A DNA stretch of 64,000 nt from positions 9,226,278 to 9,290,277 of the forward strand of contig OX377206.1 in the NCBI GenBank assembly GCA_947396885.1, read 5' to 3'. This document shows positions 1 through 12,737 of the stretch, in pieces; the first letter of the stretch is position 1; the number at the start of each line of letters is the position of its first letter. This stretch comes from Heligmosomoides polygyrus polygyrus. Taxonomy: Eukaryota > Nematoda > Chromadorea > Rhabditida > Heligmosomidae. The notes under the pieces were generated by a model that worked only from the letters and a program-made list of their open reading frames with translations, was not told the origin of the DNA and did not search any database. Both the position numbers and the translations under genes were made by a program.

Positions 1-3000
1 TGTCACCACCCCTATGGAGCTGCTCAAGATTCAAATGCAGGATCAAGGACGAACTGCAGGTGGGACTGCTTCTTTTTTGATATTTGATTGCTCAAATTAC
101 TAAATGGCAGCAGTTTGTCTCAGTTTCATCCTCTTTGATAGATTTGTTGTGCAACTTCTGACATCAAAAGAAATTATAAAGCGCCTAGAAGTTTGAATCG
201 TATTTCTAATGCCGATGCTTTATAGTGGCTGGACAGAAGAAACTGACTGCGCTGGAACTCACTGGAAAACTCTTGAGGGAACGAGGAATAGCTGGTCTGT
301 ATAAGTGAGTTTAGATCTCGCTCAGGACTTTGCCCCAAACTTCGATAAGGTCTTTCTTGTTTTCAGAGGATTAAGCTCCACTTTCGCGAGAGATGTCACG
401 TTTTCCATGATGTATTTCCCCCTTTTCGCGTATCTCGACTCATTAGTGAGTATCTGTCAGGAGTTTTCTTTTGAAATTTGGGTAACTATAAGATGTTCTT
501 CCAGGGACCTCGAAAAAGTGATGGAAGTGGAGACGCTGTCTTTTGGACCTCGTTTGTCGCAGGTCTTACGGCAGGAGCCGCGTCTTCATTTACTGTAACC
601 CCTCTTGATGGTATGATCTTTGCTGTTCTTTGAGATTCTACTGTTTGTCATGATCTACTACGCACATTATTATGCGCTTGCAGTGATCAAGACGAGAATG
701 CAAACGATTACTAAAGGAGCCCATGAAATCAGATACAAGAGCGTCCCAGATGCATTTATGTGAGTTGATAGTTGTACATTTAGCTGGGCGATTTAAGCGC
801 AGTTTGGAACTATCCCTTATCTCTTGTCTTTTTTTTTTTCTGAGATTCGTAACAGAATGCGACAATTGGCCCTGGGCATAATTGGTGGGAGGTAAGTGGG
901 GGTTGTCTACGATTTCGATTCACATGTTTCGATTGCTCTGGCCTCCACACTTCGCTAGTCAGTGCTTTATATATTAGGTTGATCGAAAAGTCCTGCAACA
1001 CTTTAGGCTACCGACTGTTAAATTTGTTAAAGCTCTCACAGTATTGATCTTGTGTGGTGACATCACAGTACATTCTCGAAGCTTCCACAAGCATACTGTA
1101 TAAAGCCCCGTTTATACTTCGACGCCGAGCGACGCGGCTCCACGTATGGTGGCCATATTGATTGAGTGACGCGACCGATCAATTTGGCCACTTTACATGC
1201 CGTCGCGTCGCTCGGCGTCGGAAGTATAAAAGGGGCATAAGGCCTTGTCGAGTACGAATACAGCAACAATGTCAACGATAAGCAGCAGCATCCTACGACC
1301 TATCGTCTACTACGAATTTCTGCAAGGCTATTCGGCAAGGACTGCAGCCTCCAACATCAGCGCTGCATTCGAGGAGGAAGTCGTTCACTATTCCACAGTG
1401 GCCCGTTGGTATCAGCGTTCAAGGCTGAAGATATCACTCTCGAAGATCGACCTCGTTCCGGACGCCCCTCTGTTGTGGAAGAAGACAGCTTGCGCGAAGC
1501 CTTCAAGGTGAAGCCAAATTCTACCACTCGCCAATTGGCGGCGACACTTGGATGTACGCGAAGCACTGTCGTGAGGCAGCTGGAGATCTTTGGTTCCGCA
1601 AAGTTTTGTCGTCCTGGGTACCACATGAGCTGTGCGACTGTGACAAGGCATGCTGAATCAGTGTTGCTGAGTCGCTGCTTCTTCGCCCGTACAGAAAGGA
1701 CATTCTGAAGGGCATTGTGACTGGTGATGAAAGCTGGATTCTTTACGTTAACCACACCCGCAAGAGCCAATGGCTCTCACGCGGAGAACCGGCTCCAAGA
1801 CAACCGAAACGTGAACACCGCGAAGAGAAGGTTCTTCTGTGTTGCTGGTGGAACTCAGAAGGCATGCCTTACTGGGAGTTGCTGGATAGTGAGACCACAG
1901 TCACAGCATCTGTCTACGCTACCCAGCGTCAGAGCTTGGCCGACACCGTGCGCCAAAAACGTCCAGAACGGGAAAACGTCCACCTGTTGTACGACAGTGC
2001 GCGTTCTCATGTCGCAAAAGTGAGTCGCGAGAAAATCCAGGAGTTAGGCTGGGAAGTTCTGCCCCATCCACCGTACTCTCCAGACCTCGCTCCTTCTGAC
2101 TACCACCTGTTCAGAGCTCTGAAGCAGTATCTTCGAGGTAGAGAGAATGATCGACGTCACCTGGAAATGGAGGTTCCTGAATTCTTTTCCTCACAGCCCT
2201 CGGAGTTCTGGCGGAAGGGGATTGAAAGGATGCCTGAAAGATGGGGCAGGATCTTAGACTTGGATGGGGAATATATCGTGGACTGAGTTTTTGTATATTG
2301 TATTGTATTGTAATATTGTTGTGCTAGTGTTGCAAGACTTTTCGGTCAATCCCATAGTTATTCCTGAATGACGTGTTCGAATAAGTCTTTGAATAATTCT
2401 TATCCGGATTTGAGTATTCGAAAAATTGCCTTTCTCGAGGGTGTTCGAATGCCAGCATTCCAGAAATCGTGTTTATCGAATGTTCTCGAATTCGGATATT
2501 CAAGAAGTTGTCTTTTTGGGTTGCATTCAAATTCGATTATTCAAGAAAACTAGACGTTCAGCGGCTTAGCGGCCGCCAAACATCTGGTTCAGGAAAATCA
2601 CGCTGTTCGAATACCCGAAATTTTTTCGGTTTTAGAAATCATTAGAATATTCAAAAATTTCCAGGAAGCCATAATTATACAAGTTCGAAAGTTGTCATTC
2701 GAGTGCTCAACGCCTTTTTCATACCAGTGCATTCATTCTGTATTTATTCATGATTGACCTATTCCTAGGTGTTCGGATATTTTTCATTCGAATTTGAATG
2801 TTCCGAATCAATTTTACGAATGTGGTCGAATTCCAGTATCTTGAAATCCTGTTTTCGAACGCGTTTGGCTTCGATTATTCAAAAAATCACGTTTTTCGAA
2901 TACATCTGTGTTGCAGTGCTCGAACATTTTCGGTATTCGAAATCAATCAAATACTCTTTTTTTTTCAAAACATGTTCTAAGAACTGGTTAGCTCCCGGTT

Positions 3001-3384
3001 TGACTACCATAAGTGCGTTAGTTATCAATGGTCTCCCGTTACTCTACTAGGCATTTTACAAACTAGATCAAATTAAATCAATAAGTCCGTGTTAAACGAA
3101 TCAATTTCTTTGTAATGTAGTATTAAAATTCTGGGAGGTAATACCTTCAAAGCTTTGGTAGTAAATTCCAAAGAAATGTGTGTTTGAAGCATTCTGCCCC
3201 AACCAAAGATGTCAGAAATCTACTGTTCAGTAAAATTCTTCAAATGGAAGGACCTCGAGCGCTGTTCAAAGGCGCGGCATGCCGTATGATGGTGATGGCG
3301 CCGCTTTTCGGCATCGCTCAAACCGTATACTACGTCGGAGTGGCTGAGAAGATTCTCGGAGTTCAGAAAGCGACGCATGTCTGA
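1..3384 (+). CDS. Mitochondrial glutamate carrier, SLC25A18/22-like (5'-partial)
   Basis: This is the 3' part of a mitochondrial carrier, an inner-membrane transporter; the closest family I recognise is the glutamate/H+ symporter SLC25A18/22. Exons read in frame at 1-59, 226-304, 367-445, 505-610, 684-759 and 3231-3384, each joined by GT..AG introns and ending in TGA. Carrier signatures P-x-[DE]-x-x-K are visible as PMELLK in the first exon and PLDVIK across the 610/684 junction. The segments [18 protein letters not shown] and [11 protein letters not shown] match the glutamate-carrier subgroup. The first third of the protein lies upstream of the window. Introns 1-4 are 59-166 bases; the last is about 2.5 kb because of a mariner insertion and TTCGAA-rich DNA. 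The frame is open across all splices, so the gene looks functional. The sub-family call is by recognition; carrier membership is secure. Confidence 0.9.
974..2356 (+). mobile_element. mariner transposon, degenerate, in the last carrier intron
   Basis: Terminal inverted repeats are TTAGGTTGATCGAAAAGTCC at the left and the near-complement GACTTTTCGGTCAATCCC at the right. Transposase pieces lie in the same direction: an N-terminal helix-turn-helix part from about 1269, a segment with RPRSGRPSV from 1406 in another frame, and a C-terminal part at 1717-2286. The last part has TGDESW (first catalytic Asp), YDSARSH (second) and [12 protein letters not shown] (third), spaced as in DD34D mariners. At least two frameshifts break the reading frame, so it is inactive. 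A foldback MITE lies in its 5' untranslated region. It occupies the carrier intron in the sense direction. Confidence 0.9.
1104..1237. mobile_element. Foldback MITE (Harbinger/Tourist-like), nested in the mariner
   Basis: Near-complementary arms starting AGCCCCGTTTATACTTC and ending GAAGTATAAAAGGGGC, flanked by TAA on both sides (1101-1103 and 1238-1240). The core carries GATCAATTTGGCC, as in other copies in this window. It interrupts the region between the mariner left end and its start codon. Confidence 0.85.
2357..3000. repeat. TTCGAA-rich irregular repeat in the carrier intron
   Basis: Dense, irregular TTCGAAT and ATTCGAA motifs on an AT-rich background, with no constant period. A second field of the same motif lies at 7490-7840. 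No coding potential is seen. The rest of the intron up to the exon at 3231 shows nothing recognisable. Confidence 0.6.
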
Positions 3385-4870
3385 AGTTCCGTTTGAACTA
3401 CTTAACGTTGTAGTTGTTATAGGATGACAATTAATTGCCTACCAACCCCAGTCAAGTGCTGCCAGTATGCTGGTTCTCGTTGTATCCGCAATTTCTCATG
3501 ATATTCATTATCGACACTGACCAACAGTTTGCACTAGAAAGGATAGATTTGTTTTATAGGTTTATAATTATAAGTAACAAGGCAGGTATAGAGATATAGG
3601 TCAACAATTGTAAACATACCTCGTATGTCTGTACTATTCACTACTGTATAGAGTGGCTGATTTTTGTCTCGAATTCTATCTGGCACAGATTCGTATCATG
3701 TTCTTATCGTTCATAGTTTACTAGTTGGATAACGAACTTGCTAACGATCCCAGTAAAACGAGACTGAGGTGCCGCTTGTGTGTTTACACCTGAATTCGTC
3801 TGAAGTCGGTAATGCTTGAAGGCCGAGCCAGTTTCTGCATAGGTATTACTCACGTTTGCACTGAATTAAGAAGTCCACGGAATGATACGATGGTTGGAAC
3901 GATACATGACAGGAGGCCACGGATTATTAATGGAGAAACTCGCAGATTAAGAAATGGGAGCACTGGAACGTGGCTCATATGCGACTAATTGAGCTTATCC
4001 AGGATCTGCAGGTTGGTTTGCAGAAGCTACTTGACCATGATCTGTCTACATGTAAAGGATAAATAGAAATCAAGGATGTTCATTGACTGGCGGTGGTCAG
4101 TCGATGAACAAGTCAGCGTTTTATCGGCGGAGAGTCGTTGGATACACCGCCCTCAGAAAGGGCGGGGCGAGGGGCGCGCCGAGGACAAGACATCCGGGTC
4201 CCTGCCTTCACATGGAGGCATTGCATTTCTAATCACTTCCCTTGGCCCTGCACCTCTATCCTGAACTGATTTCGTTCTTGAGACAAGGGTCAGAATATTG
4301 TTCACCATATTTGGAGGAAAAGAGTTTTCACCTACAGCGCCAAGGCTTTCGGTCCCGCCACATTGCTCAGTACTAAAGCGTCGTCCGCATTTTCCGACAA
4401 GTACAGCAACATCTTAGCGAGATATGTTATGACAACAACGCTACCATGCGCTAAAAAGTTCGTCAACACAAGGAAAATTGCCTGATCCTTGGAAAGAGAG
4501 GACGATGAAGTGGTTTTGCGCACATTTACTGATAAACCTTCAATGTAGAACTCTGACCGGAATTACCCATAGTCTCTAGTTGAGGCGAAAATTTGTGAAA
4601 ATTGAAAGAATCTAGAGAAAAGAGCGAAGCTCTGCTTTCCTCAACTGCTTCCATAGCCGAACCGAATGGAAAATTACTTCAGAGTTGCCCGAGACACGTT
4701 TCCCAATCGTCTCGTATCAGGTGTTAGGTTTTGGACGACGTCACGCCAATCAACGACGGTTTCGCGCGCAGCAGACTTGTCCAAATAGGGCGGCGCGGGC
4801 AGGGCGGGAAGTGGGCGGCGGGCAGCACGGTGTACCGAACGACTGCCCCCCCCCCCGCCCCCGGTTTTAT
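3385..4870. other. Carrier 3' flank and unassigned DNA
   Basis: After the carrier stop codon I see no clear AATAAA close by and no further gene. A worn fragment of the tRNA-derived SINE (minus orientation) can be recognised near 4085-4130 from its GGTCAGTCGATGAACAAGTC stretch. A C homopolymer of 11 lies at 4846-4856. Confidence 0.5.
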
Positions 4871-4879
4871 TCTCCCTAA

Positions 4880-5010
4880 GCGAGTCTCCAATTCACCGAC
4901 CCTAGAGGGATGGAAGGCTTGGTTGGCCTGGGCTTCGAACCAAGAATCTGGTGTCGAGTGCACGCGACAGCCAGGACCTCCTCCGACTGCGCTACATGCG
5001 CCCGCGCCCG
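4880..5010 (-). mobile_element. tRNA-derived SINE, 5' part
   Basis: The 5' half of the window's commonest SINE in reverse orientation: the complement of the tRNA-like head (GCGCATGTAGCGCAGTCGG) lies at its right end, followed inward by the GTTCG B-box region and the GGTCGGTGAATTGG body. The 3' half is missing. Confidence 0.75.
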
Positions 5011-5297
5011 TCTACAAATAGTGGGGAATATTGTCAGTTATGGAAACGCTTACCAGAGCATATAGCACAGTCTGGAATGCATCAGAACATTTGTCTCCGA
5101 ATGCTTCAGAATATAGCGGTGCCTGTAGGGTGAAATTATGGGAAAGGGCAAAATGTGGTCAAGATTTGTCTCGGCAGTGGTTACAGAAGAGTAAGTGATT
5201 TACCTATGTTATTATGGCTAAAGTAACAAGAACGGTGTTCAGAATTCTTAAGAAGTAGAGTATCGATCGCGCCGCGCCCTTCAATTTGAAGGTCTCA

Positions 5298-5493
5298 AAT
5301 GTGGGCAGCATTGAGGGAGGGGGGGGGGGGGCGTTCACGCGCCAACCAATCAGGGCGCAACGAAAGGCCGTACCATTCACGTTGGGCGCGGTCGATACCC
5401 TGACTGTGCAACGTGCGTTCAGTCCGTGCTCTGATTGGTTATGATTGCCTCATGTGCTCGCTCCTACCTCGCAGTGCTGCCCACACTCGCGAC
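5298..5493. mobile_element. Foldback MITE with GTGGGCAGCA ends
   Basis: Inverted ends GTGGGCAGCA (5301-5310) and TGCTGCCCAC (5475-5484), with a second inner pair around CCAATCAG and CTGATTGG. A run of 13 G lies in the left arm. The ends and inner motifs resemble the MITE at 51228-51411 inside a mariner. The following 5494-5860 shows nothing recognisable. Confidence 0.65.
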
Positions 5494-5869
5494 ATGAACT
5501 ATCAGTTGTATTAGGACTAGTTTTCCTACACTTCACGCTGACAAGTTGTAAGTAGCAGTCATGATATATTTGTGGGAAAATTTGTAGTTGTCATAATTGA
5601 ATCTTGACATGTTGATGGGCATCGAAATTTCCAGACATTCAAGACAGTGGCGTAAGTCAGCATTTAGCGAGCTATGACTACTTGTGCTTATGGAAACAAG
5701 AATTGGTGAAAATTTTCTACTAGAGTCAAGACTAGAAGAGGTCTTTAAAGTAGTCAAGATCTGACTAGGTGCTATTATTCACATAAATGACTAGAATAAC
5801 GGTCATGTATCCGATGATGGGAACGGAATTAAAGTAGAATGATAGAGGTTGGTGTGAGCCGCGCCAAGC

Positions 5870-6095
5870 ATTCCACTTCGGAGAGGTATCGTAAAGGCTA
5901 TTTGAATGTGCGTTTGTGCTTTGTTTGAAAGCGCATGTGAAGACTTGCGGTTGATAAATTGCTGGCTTATGTGTCATGCCTGGTATGAACTGTTCACCTC
6001 ATAGGGATGAAAGGTTTGATTACCCAGGAGGGGAGTGGAACCTTGAATCGATTCGTGAATTACATGAGGTCCGGAGCCTCCCCAATTGCGCCACA
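5870..6095 (-). mobile_element. tRNA-derived SINE, strongly decayed
   Basis: Follows the order of the SINE in reverse (CCACTTC..TATCGTAAAGGC, TTGAATG, GGGATGAAAGGTTTG, CTCCCCAATTGCGCCACAT) but with many substitutions and small gaps. It directly abuts an RTE fragment on the right. Confidence 0.6.
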
Positions 6096-6097
6096 TC

Positions 6098-6402
6098 ATT
6101 TCTCACCTGTATCACTTGTCGTCCCGTTGGTCATCGAGTTGCTCAAGCAAGCGCCAGAAGCGTCTGCATTCGTTCCTGTCGCGTGCCAGAGTGCTCCAAT
6201 GGGTCCTCCTCGCTCGAGATACCCGTAGAGCATCATATCGTTCGTTCAGGACGATTCACGAAGAAGTCCCACCAACGCGTTGCTGGGCGTTTTGGTATTC
6301 TCTTGACATCCGGCGAAATTCAGTCGGTGACGGCTCTCGTCCAGCGGGTGGATGTCTGCGGAGCGCTTTACATGGCTGGCCCACCTAATTTTCGACGCCA
6401 CA
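6098..6402 (-). mobile_element. RTE-type LINE, 3'-end fragment
   Basis: The reverse complement encodes the C-terminal tail of an RTE reverse transcriptase (KIRWASHVKRS, then a GRPP/RWSDFF-like stretch). The left edge carries the short CCTGTATCA-type tail unit typical of the other copies in this window. It has frameshifts and is 5'-truncated. Confidence 0.8.
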
Positions 6403-7489
6403 TGCACTGTCGGCAACAGAATGCTGGGCGATAGAAGGCCGCATAATGCGCTAACAAACCATATCGAAGATGTCATTGACTTCAAGCTCTATATATCCTC
6501 GCCTCCCTTCTTCTTTTCTTCCCTTCCTTTCATAATCATCTTGAACACTCCCTGTATATACTCTATATAGTCGACTCGATTCTACCTTGCTGCCTCGTTC
6601 AACAAAAGGATGGCACGTCTTCTTTCTCGTATCGACGGTACTGTGGTTGGCGCTTTTTATTTTATAACAAGTATTAGAATTAGGACGAGAAAGTATCGAG
6701 TTCAGTCCCATATCTGTTCGTTGATGTATCCAACTACTTTTTGCAATCCTAACTGAATCGAGATGGATGGAGGACAGAGTCCCACATTCTGTGAAATGAC
6801 CTTCGATTTTTTTCTCTGAAAACACAGAAAATTGCAACATGAACTTAAAACTGTAGTATCAAGGACGTATCAAGCCCGCGCATCAGGCCTATGCCACTGC
6901 ACATCATGCGCGGGTTTTAAGGCTTTTCAAATTAGCACTTTAGGCACTATTGCGCTCACGCGATTTTTTGAAAAAAAATTGTTCAAAATTCGTCTAGACG
7001 GATTATTTCGAATGGTGATCACGAATGTGATATCCGTTCTCGAAATTTCGATCGACTGCTGTAGTTGATGGCACGATGTCAATTATGAAAGTTTTCTTCG
7101 CATATATGGAGGAACTTATTTCTTCAAATTTCTCTGTTTAGATGGGAAAGAAGACACAGTAAATTGGCATTTTCTGAAAAACAATGACAGATTCGTGCTT
7201 GGCACTTTATATAGCACTCTCTAGACAAGCTTCGAGCGAATTCTATTACCCTGATCTAGCCCCAGTACCCACCATAAGCTACCGTAATCGATCGAAATTT
7301 CAAAAACGAATATCATGTTCACGATTAGTACCCCAAATAATTATCCTGTGTGAAATTTGAGCGAGATCAAAGATCTTGACACCGTCATCCTTTCTCACCA
7401 ACTCCTACCGTTATCTACCGTAATCAAGCCAAGTTTCGCGCACGAATCTCATTTTCGTGATCAGCACTATAGTTGTGCTTTTGGGATAT
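6403..7489. other. No gene recognised
   Basis: AT-rich DNA with scattered short open frames on both strands. No conserved domain, RNA gene or repeat boundary is seen. Confidence 0.4.
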
Positions 7490-7840
7490 TTTGTCAAATG
7501 AATGAATGAACGAATAAATTCAATGTCGAAAAATTTCGAGTGAACGAATGAACGAATTCATACGCTCATCAAATTTCTCGAATGATCGAAATTCGAAGGA
7601 GTCCATTTTTCGTTTATTCGAATATTCGAATATTCGAATAATTGGTTCGAATCAGGTTCTGTGAATGGAGAAGTTTATCCGATATTCGAATAAAATTATT
7701 CGATTTTCGAACAACATTCGAATGTGGCGCTCACTCTCTCTCTGGATGTTCGATTTCGAAGATGCTCGAATTCGAACGAATATTCGAAAATCTAGAAATA
7801 TCGAATATTCGACTATTCGAACATACTCGTTCGAACACAG
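7490..7840. repeat. TTCGAA/GAATATTC-rich field
   Basis: Irregular but dense TTCGAA and GAATATTC motifs, with a regular stretch at about 7616-7640 where ATTCGAAT repeats three times without a break. It is the same motif class as 2357-3000. Open frames here are by-products of the motif. Confidence 0.65.
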
Positions 7841-8023
7841 CTATGCTCAGCACCGCAAATGACTTTAGTGGGCGAAGTATGGAGGGAAATAATTTTTTGA
7901 CCTTTCCTCGAGCACTGGAGTTGTGCAAGATGTAAAATACAGCATTTATGAAAAAAAAATCAATTTTCATGGTAGCTAGCCATAACATGGCACGAAAAAC
8001 GACGCCAAGTATTCCGGTGTCTG

Positions 8024-8190
8024 AGGGTCTGTTCATATTCCGCGATGGGAGCGACGAAAGCGGCGGGACCGGTACGACAAAGCATACGTATCGATTAATG
8101 TAGAGCGATCGCCTAAGAAAAATCGATACGTATGCTTTGCCCTGTCGCTCCCATCGATATCGCCGCTCCCGTTGCGGAATATGAACTAAC
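8024..8190. mobile_element. Foldback MITE
   Basis: Arms of about 65 bases with good complementarity: GTTCATATTCCGCGATGGGA at the left and its approximate complement (CCCGTTGCGGAATATGAAC) at the right. ATCGAT motifs lie near the middle, as in the TAA-flanked family, but the termini differ. Confidence 0.7.
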
Positions 8191-8370
8191 AGAGTACTAA
8201 CATAAAACATTCAGAGAACGGTGCATCGACGGTGATTCTCTAACGACTTCTCTGCAGAAAGCGGACGATAAAACTAAATCCCTCGAAAACACGAACTGCA
8301 GCAAACCTGTTTGCTACAAGTCGAAATTCCACAATTCTATCGGAAGGGGGGGGGGGGAATTTCATATAGC

Positions 8371-8378
8371 TATAAAGG
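8371..8378 (+). promoter_or_regulatory. TATA-like box upstream of the secreted-protein/collagen pair
   Basis: TATAAAGG about 32-39 bases before the candidate ATG at 8410 and directly after a 12-base G run. Its use as a promoter is inferred from position only. Confidence 0.35.
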
Positions 8379-8409
8379 TCAGTTGGGATAAAAGGGAGAG
8401 TAAAGAGTA

Positions 8410-8757
8410 ATGAAACTGTTCACTTTGACATTTATACTAATTGTAAGTGTCGTTCATCAAATGACTGCATGCTTCTGACCAGTGTTGTTCTTGTGTAATT
8501 CTGCTCTACTTGACGATGGACTCGAACGGCTCTCTCGTGAGGTGATATCAAGTTCGTTGATACGCAAAACTCATCTTCCGGAATCTCTTCGCGATCGGAT
8601 GGTGGATAACCGACGTCGCCGCCCCGTTGACCCAAATCGGACACCAAGGACACGAGACGGCGATTATGGCCCCGTTCACTCTCGTCTCGACAGAACAGCA
8701 TTCACTCGCTTCAGTTGCAACTGCACCTTTCTCCTGTCGTCTGATCGAGTAGGTTAA
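8410..8757 (+). CDS. Possible small secreted protein, upstream of the collagen
   Basis: I do not recognise the protein. An ATG at 8410 opens a strongly hydrophobic stretch (MKLFTLTFILIV) like a signal peptide. A second open segment, 8482-8757, reads basic, proline- and arginine-rich sequence (RRRRPVDPNRTPRTRDG) and ends in CNCTFLLSSDRVG and TAA. Joining them needs a tiny intron of 36 bases ending at the GACCAG acceptor; the stronger GTAAGT donor (40 bases) would put the second segment out of frame. Both sizes are at or below the usual nematode minimum, so the model is uncertain. The stop lies 53 bases before the collagen ATG. The hydrophobic exon may instead be non-coding leader sequence of the collagen. 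Either strand of 8432-8757 is open, which weakens the call. Confidence 0.3.
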
Positions 8758-8810
8758 TTCAGTCTGTTATTTAGTAGCAACTGCAGCCACAGCCACGTCT
8801 ACTTTCAGGC

Positions 8811-10320
<1,510 letters not shown>

Positions 10321-10355
10321 TAGCATTCCATCAAGAATAGTTAATTTTGGTTAGC

Positions 10356-10361
10356 AATAAA
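10356..10361 (+). promoter_or_regulatory. Polyadenylation signal of the collagen
   Basis: AATAAA 36 bases after the collagen stop codon, at the usual distance for a nematode 3' end. Confidence 0.75.
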
Positions 10362-10669
10362 TTTTCAAACCATCCATATTGTGTCTCCAAGGTGTGTCCT
10401 AGCGTCGAGTCTCCGCAAACAGGTTGCGGTGGAAGTATTGTCAGCTTGAATCCCCCATTAGCTACGGTCCAGTTGTTTACCGATTTAATATGATTCAAAA
10501 TTCCCTTTGGAGCGTGGACCCATTTCTGAACAATATTCAAATCAGCTTAACCGGTTCTATGCTGATATCAGCGGCCGGCTCATCCAGATATCACGGCTGA
10601 GTGCTGATAGGTGATTGCTACTAGGATGGTATCGTGAATGTTCTGTTCGGTCAAACAGCGGTGGTGGTG

Positions 10670-11285
10670 TAAGCCCTAGTTTATACTTCCGTCGCTGCGC
10701 GGCGCGGACCCATTGTCCGAATAGATATCGACGGAGGGCAGAGGTATTGGCCCTGATCATACTTCGCGACAAGAGCGACTTGTCGCCCGTGCAAAACATG
10801 CATATCGATTAAAACCGAGCGCGCGCCGCCGAAAAGTGTTCATAAGCCCCATGCACACTTCTGCGACAGCGCGGCGCAGCCATGATGAAGCATAGGGCTG
10901 CGACGGCCGCGGCGCGACACTGCGACACGTGCCGCAGGCAGGGGGCATGCACACTCTTGCGACTGTCGCTGCGGCTATCGCAGGCGACATCGCGCTGGGT
11001 GCCGCAGGCTGGAATGGTTCAAACCATTCCTGGCAGCGCGGCATCCACGGGGACGTCGGTCCCGTTGCCTAAAACGGTGCTCTAACGCGCCCGCGCCGCG
11101 ACCGCCGGATTTCGCGGAGGTAGCTGTCGCCCCACTTGCCGCGCCGCGGTATCGCAGAAGTGTGCATGGGCCTATACTCGAGCGCCGGCGCTGTCGCTCC
11201 AGTCGCTCTTGTCGCTCTTGTCGATCTTGTCGCCTGTTCATACTTCGCGCCGGCGCCGGGAGCGACTGGGGCGACGAATGAAGTG
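10670..11285. mobile_element. Nested cluster of foldback MITEs
   Basis: At least three related hairpins are packed together. An element beginning AGCCCTAGTTTATACTTCC at 10671 is interrupted. A long hairpin runs 10846-11172, with arms GCCCCATGCACACTTCTGCG and CGCAGAAGTGTGCATGGGC; inside it is another copy of the CATGCACACT end near 10947. Arms rich in GCGACAAGAGCGAC flank it. A small palindrome (GGAATGGTT/AACCATTCC) lies at 11012-11031. Copies seem to have jumped into one another. Confidence 0.7.
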
Positions 11286-11565
11286 TGGTGTACGTAATTA
11301 CACCGCACTAATGCTGGAAGACGCACTAGTCCTGGAAGGAAACGATTCCTGTTCTGCTGTTCTTCGTACAAAGGTAAGGAGTGCTTTTATGTTTCGTTTG
11401 AGTGTCAGGGCGCAAATAGGGTCGGGAGGGGGGAGGGGGGGGGGGGAGGGTCACCGTGGCCGGCCGCGGCGGACGGACGCGGCGAGTAGCTACATACAGC
11501 GCATGTGAATGCAGTTTTATTTCCTTGTTTCGATTACGTATTCGTGTTTTATCTGCTTCCGAATT

Positions 11566-11650
11566 GGGCAGGGGAGGGAACTCCAGGATGTAGGCAGTTT
11601 TAACACAGGCGCGTCACTCGAGTCACAACCTGGAGTTCCTTCCCCTGCCC
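11566..11650. repeat. Inverted repeat, 22-base arms
   Basis: GGGCAGGGGAGGGAACTCCA.. at 11566-11587 and its complement at 11629-11650, with one mismatch and a 41-base spacer. A short open frame (11509-11715) crosses it; I do not recognise a product. Flanking DNA 11286-12690 shows no gene I can support. Confidence 0.7.
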
Positions 11651-12737
11651 AAATCTACTCTCCTCCGCGTCAGCGTCAAAACACTGGTCCTCACTATCAT
11701 GAGTGCTTTTATTAAACTGGAACAATATTTTTGACTACTTAACTAATAATTCTGTACTATGCGACAATGGCAATAGGAAAATAATGAAAACCACAGTAGT
11801 AGCTGTGATTTGGTTAAATGACCAACACTGCACCAGAAGAGGGGCAATTTTTTCAAGCAAAAGACAAGATTTCCTCTGCATTTTCTAAATTTTCCCGCTC
11901 GTAGGTGTAGAGTACTAGAGAAAGAAATTTTACTTATGCAAGACTACTGTTCCTGTTTAATAAAATAATTGATCGTACTAAGTACCAGTTCTCCTGCATA
12001 TCTCTGCCCGCTGCGCGTAGGCTCCGCCTCCAGCGTATATAAACCCACAGCGGGAACTGCAGCCAGTCGTTGAGGATTGCAAGAACACATTACGATGTGG
12101 CGAAACAGAACTTGACCACGGCTGACCAATGCGTCCCACGTTGTCGAAGCTGATGGAAGTGATGACCTGACGTGGACAAAGCGACCGGTCGATATGTTCG
12201 CCAGCCGTAGTCTCCAGGTGCCTGTATTCGATGACGTCCAATTCAACGCCTCAACTTTTTGCTATGGTTGTGCAAGGACAACATCAGAGGAAGCTCTCAG
12301 AGTTGCTAGTGCGGAAGCGTTTTGCTCGTCCCCGAAAGAGAGAGAGAGTAAGGATAACGTGAATCTGTCCATTTAGGATTCGCTATGCACGGTCCCAGCA
12401 ACGCGTTTAAAGAAGTGTTGTTCTGAGTGTCCTTTCTCCAGCTATCCTATGCGATATGCAAAAGTTGAGGCGGTTAGGTGAACGATATCTCATGTAGGCG
12501 GCCTTAAGCCAAGTCTTGATGGTCATATCCATCGGCGGCTATACCTGCATAGGTGAGACTATGTGCAAGCAGGCCTCCTCCGAGCCATCACATCACACAC
12601 TCCACCAAAATAGGCCACCCCTCCACCTCTGCTCGTCCATTTTCAGGAATTTTCGCTCACGTCTTCTCGCAGTCTGAAGGCAAATGACGCTCAATGTCGA
12701 CTCCACGCTGCGTTTGCATACCATTTTCACGTCGAAA

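Noticed and set aside
11944..12246. 100-codon minus-strand frame
   Set aside because: Overlapping frames on the same strand, no recognisable domain; not enough to call a gene.
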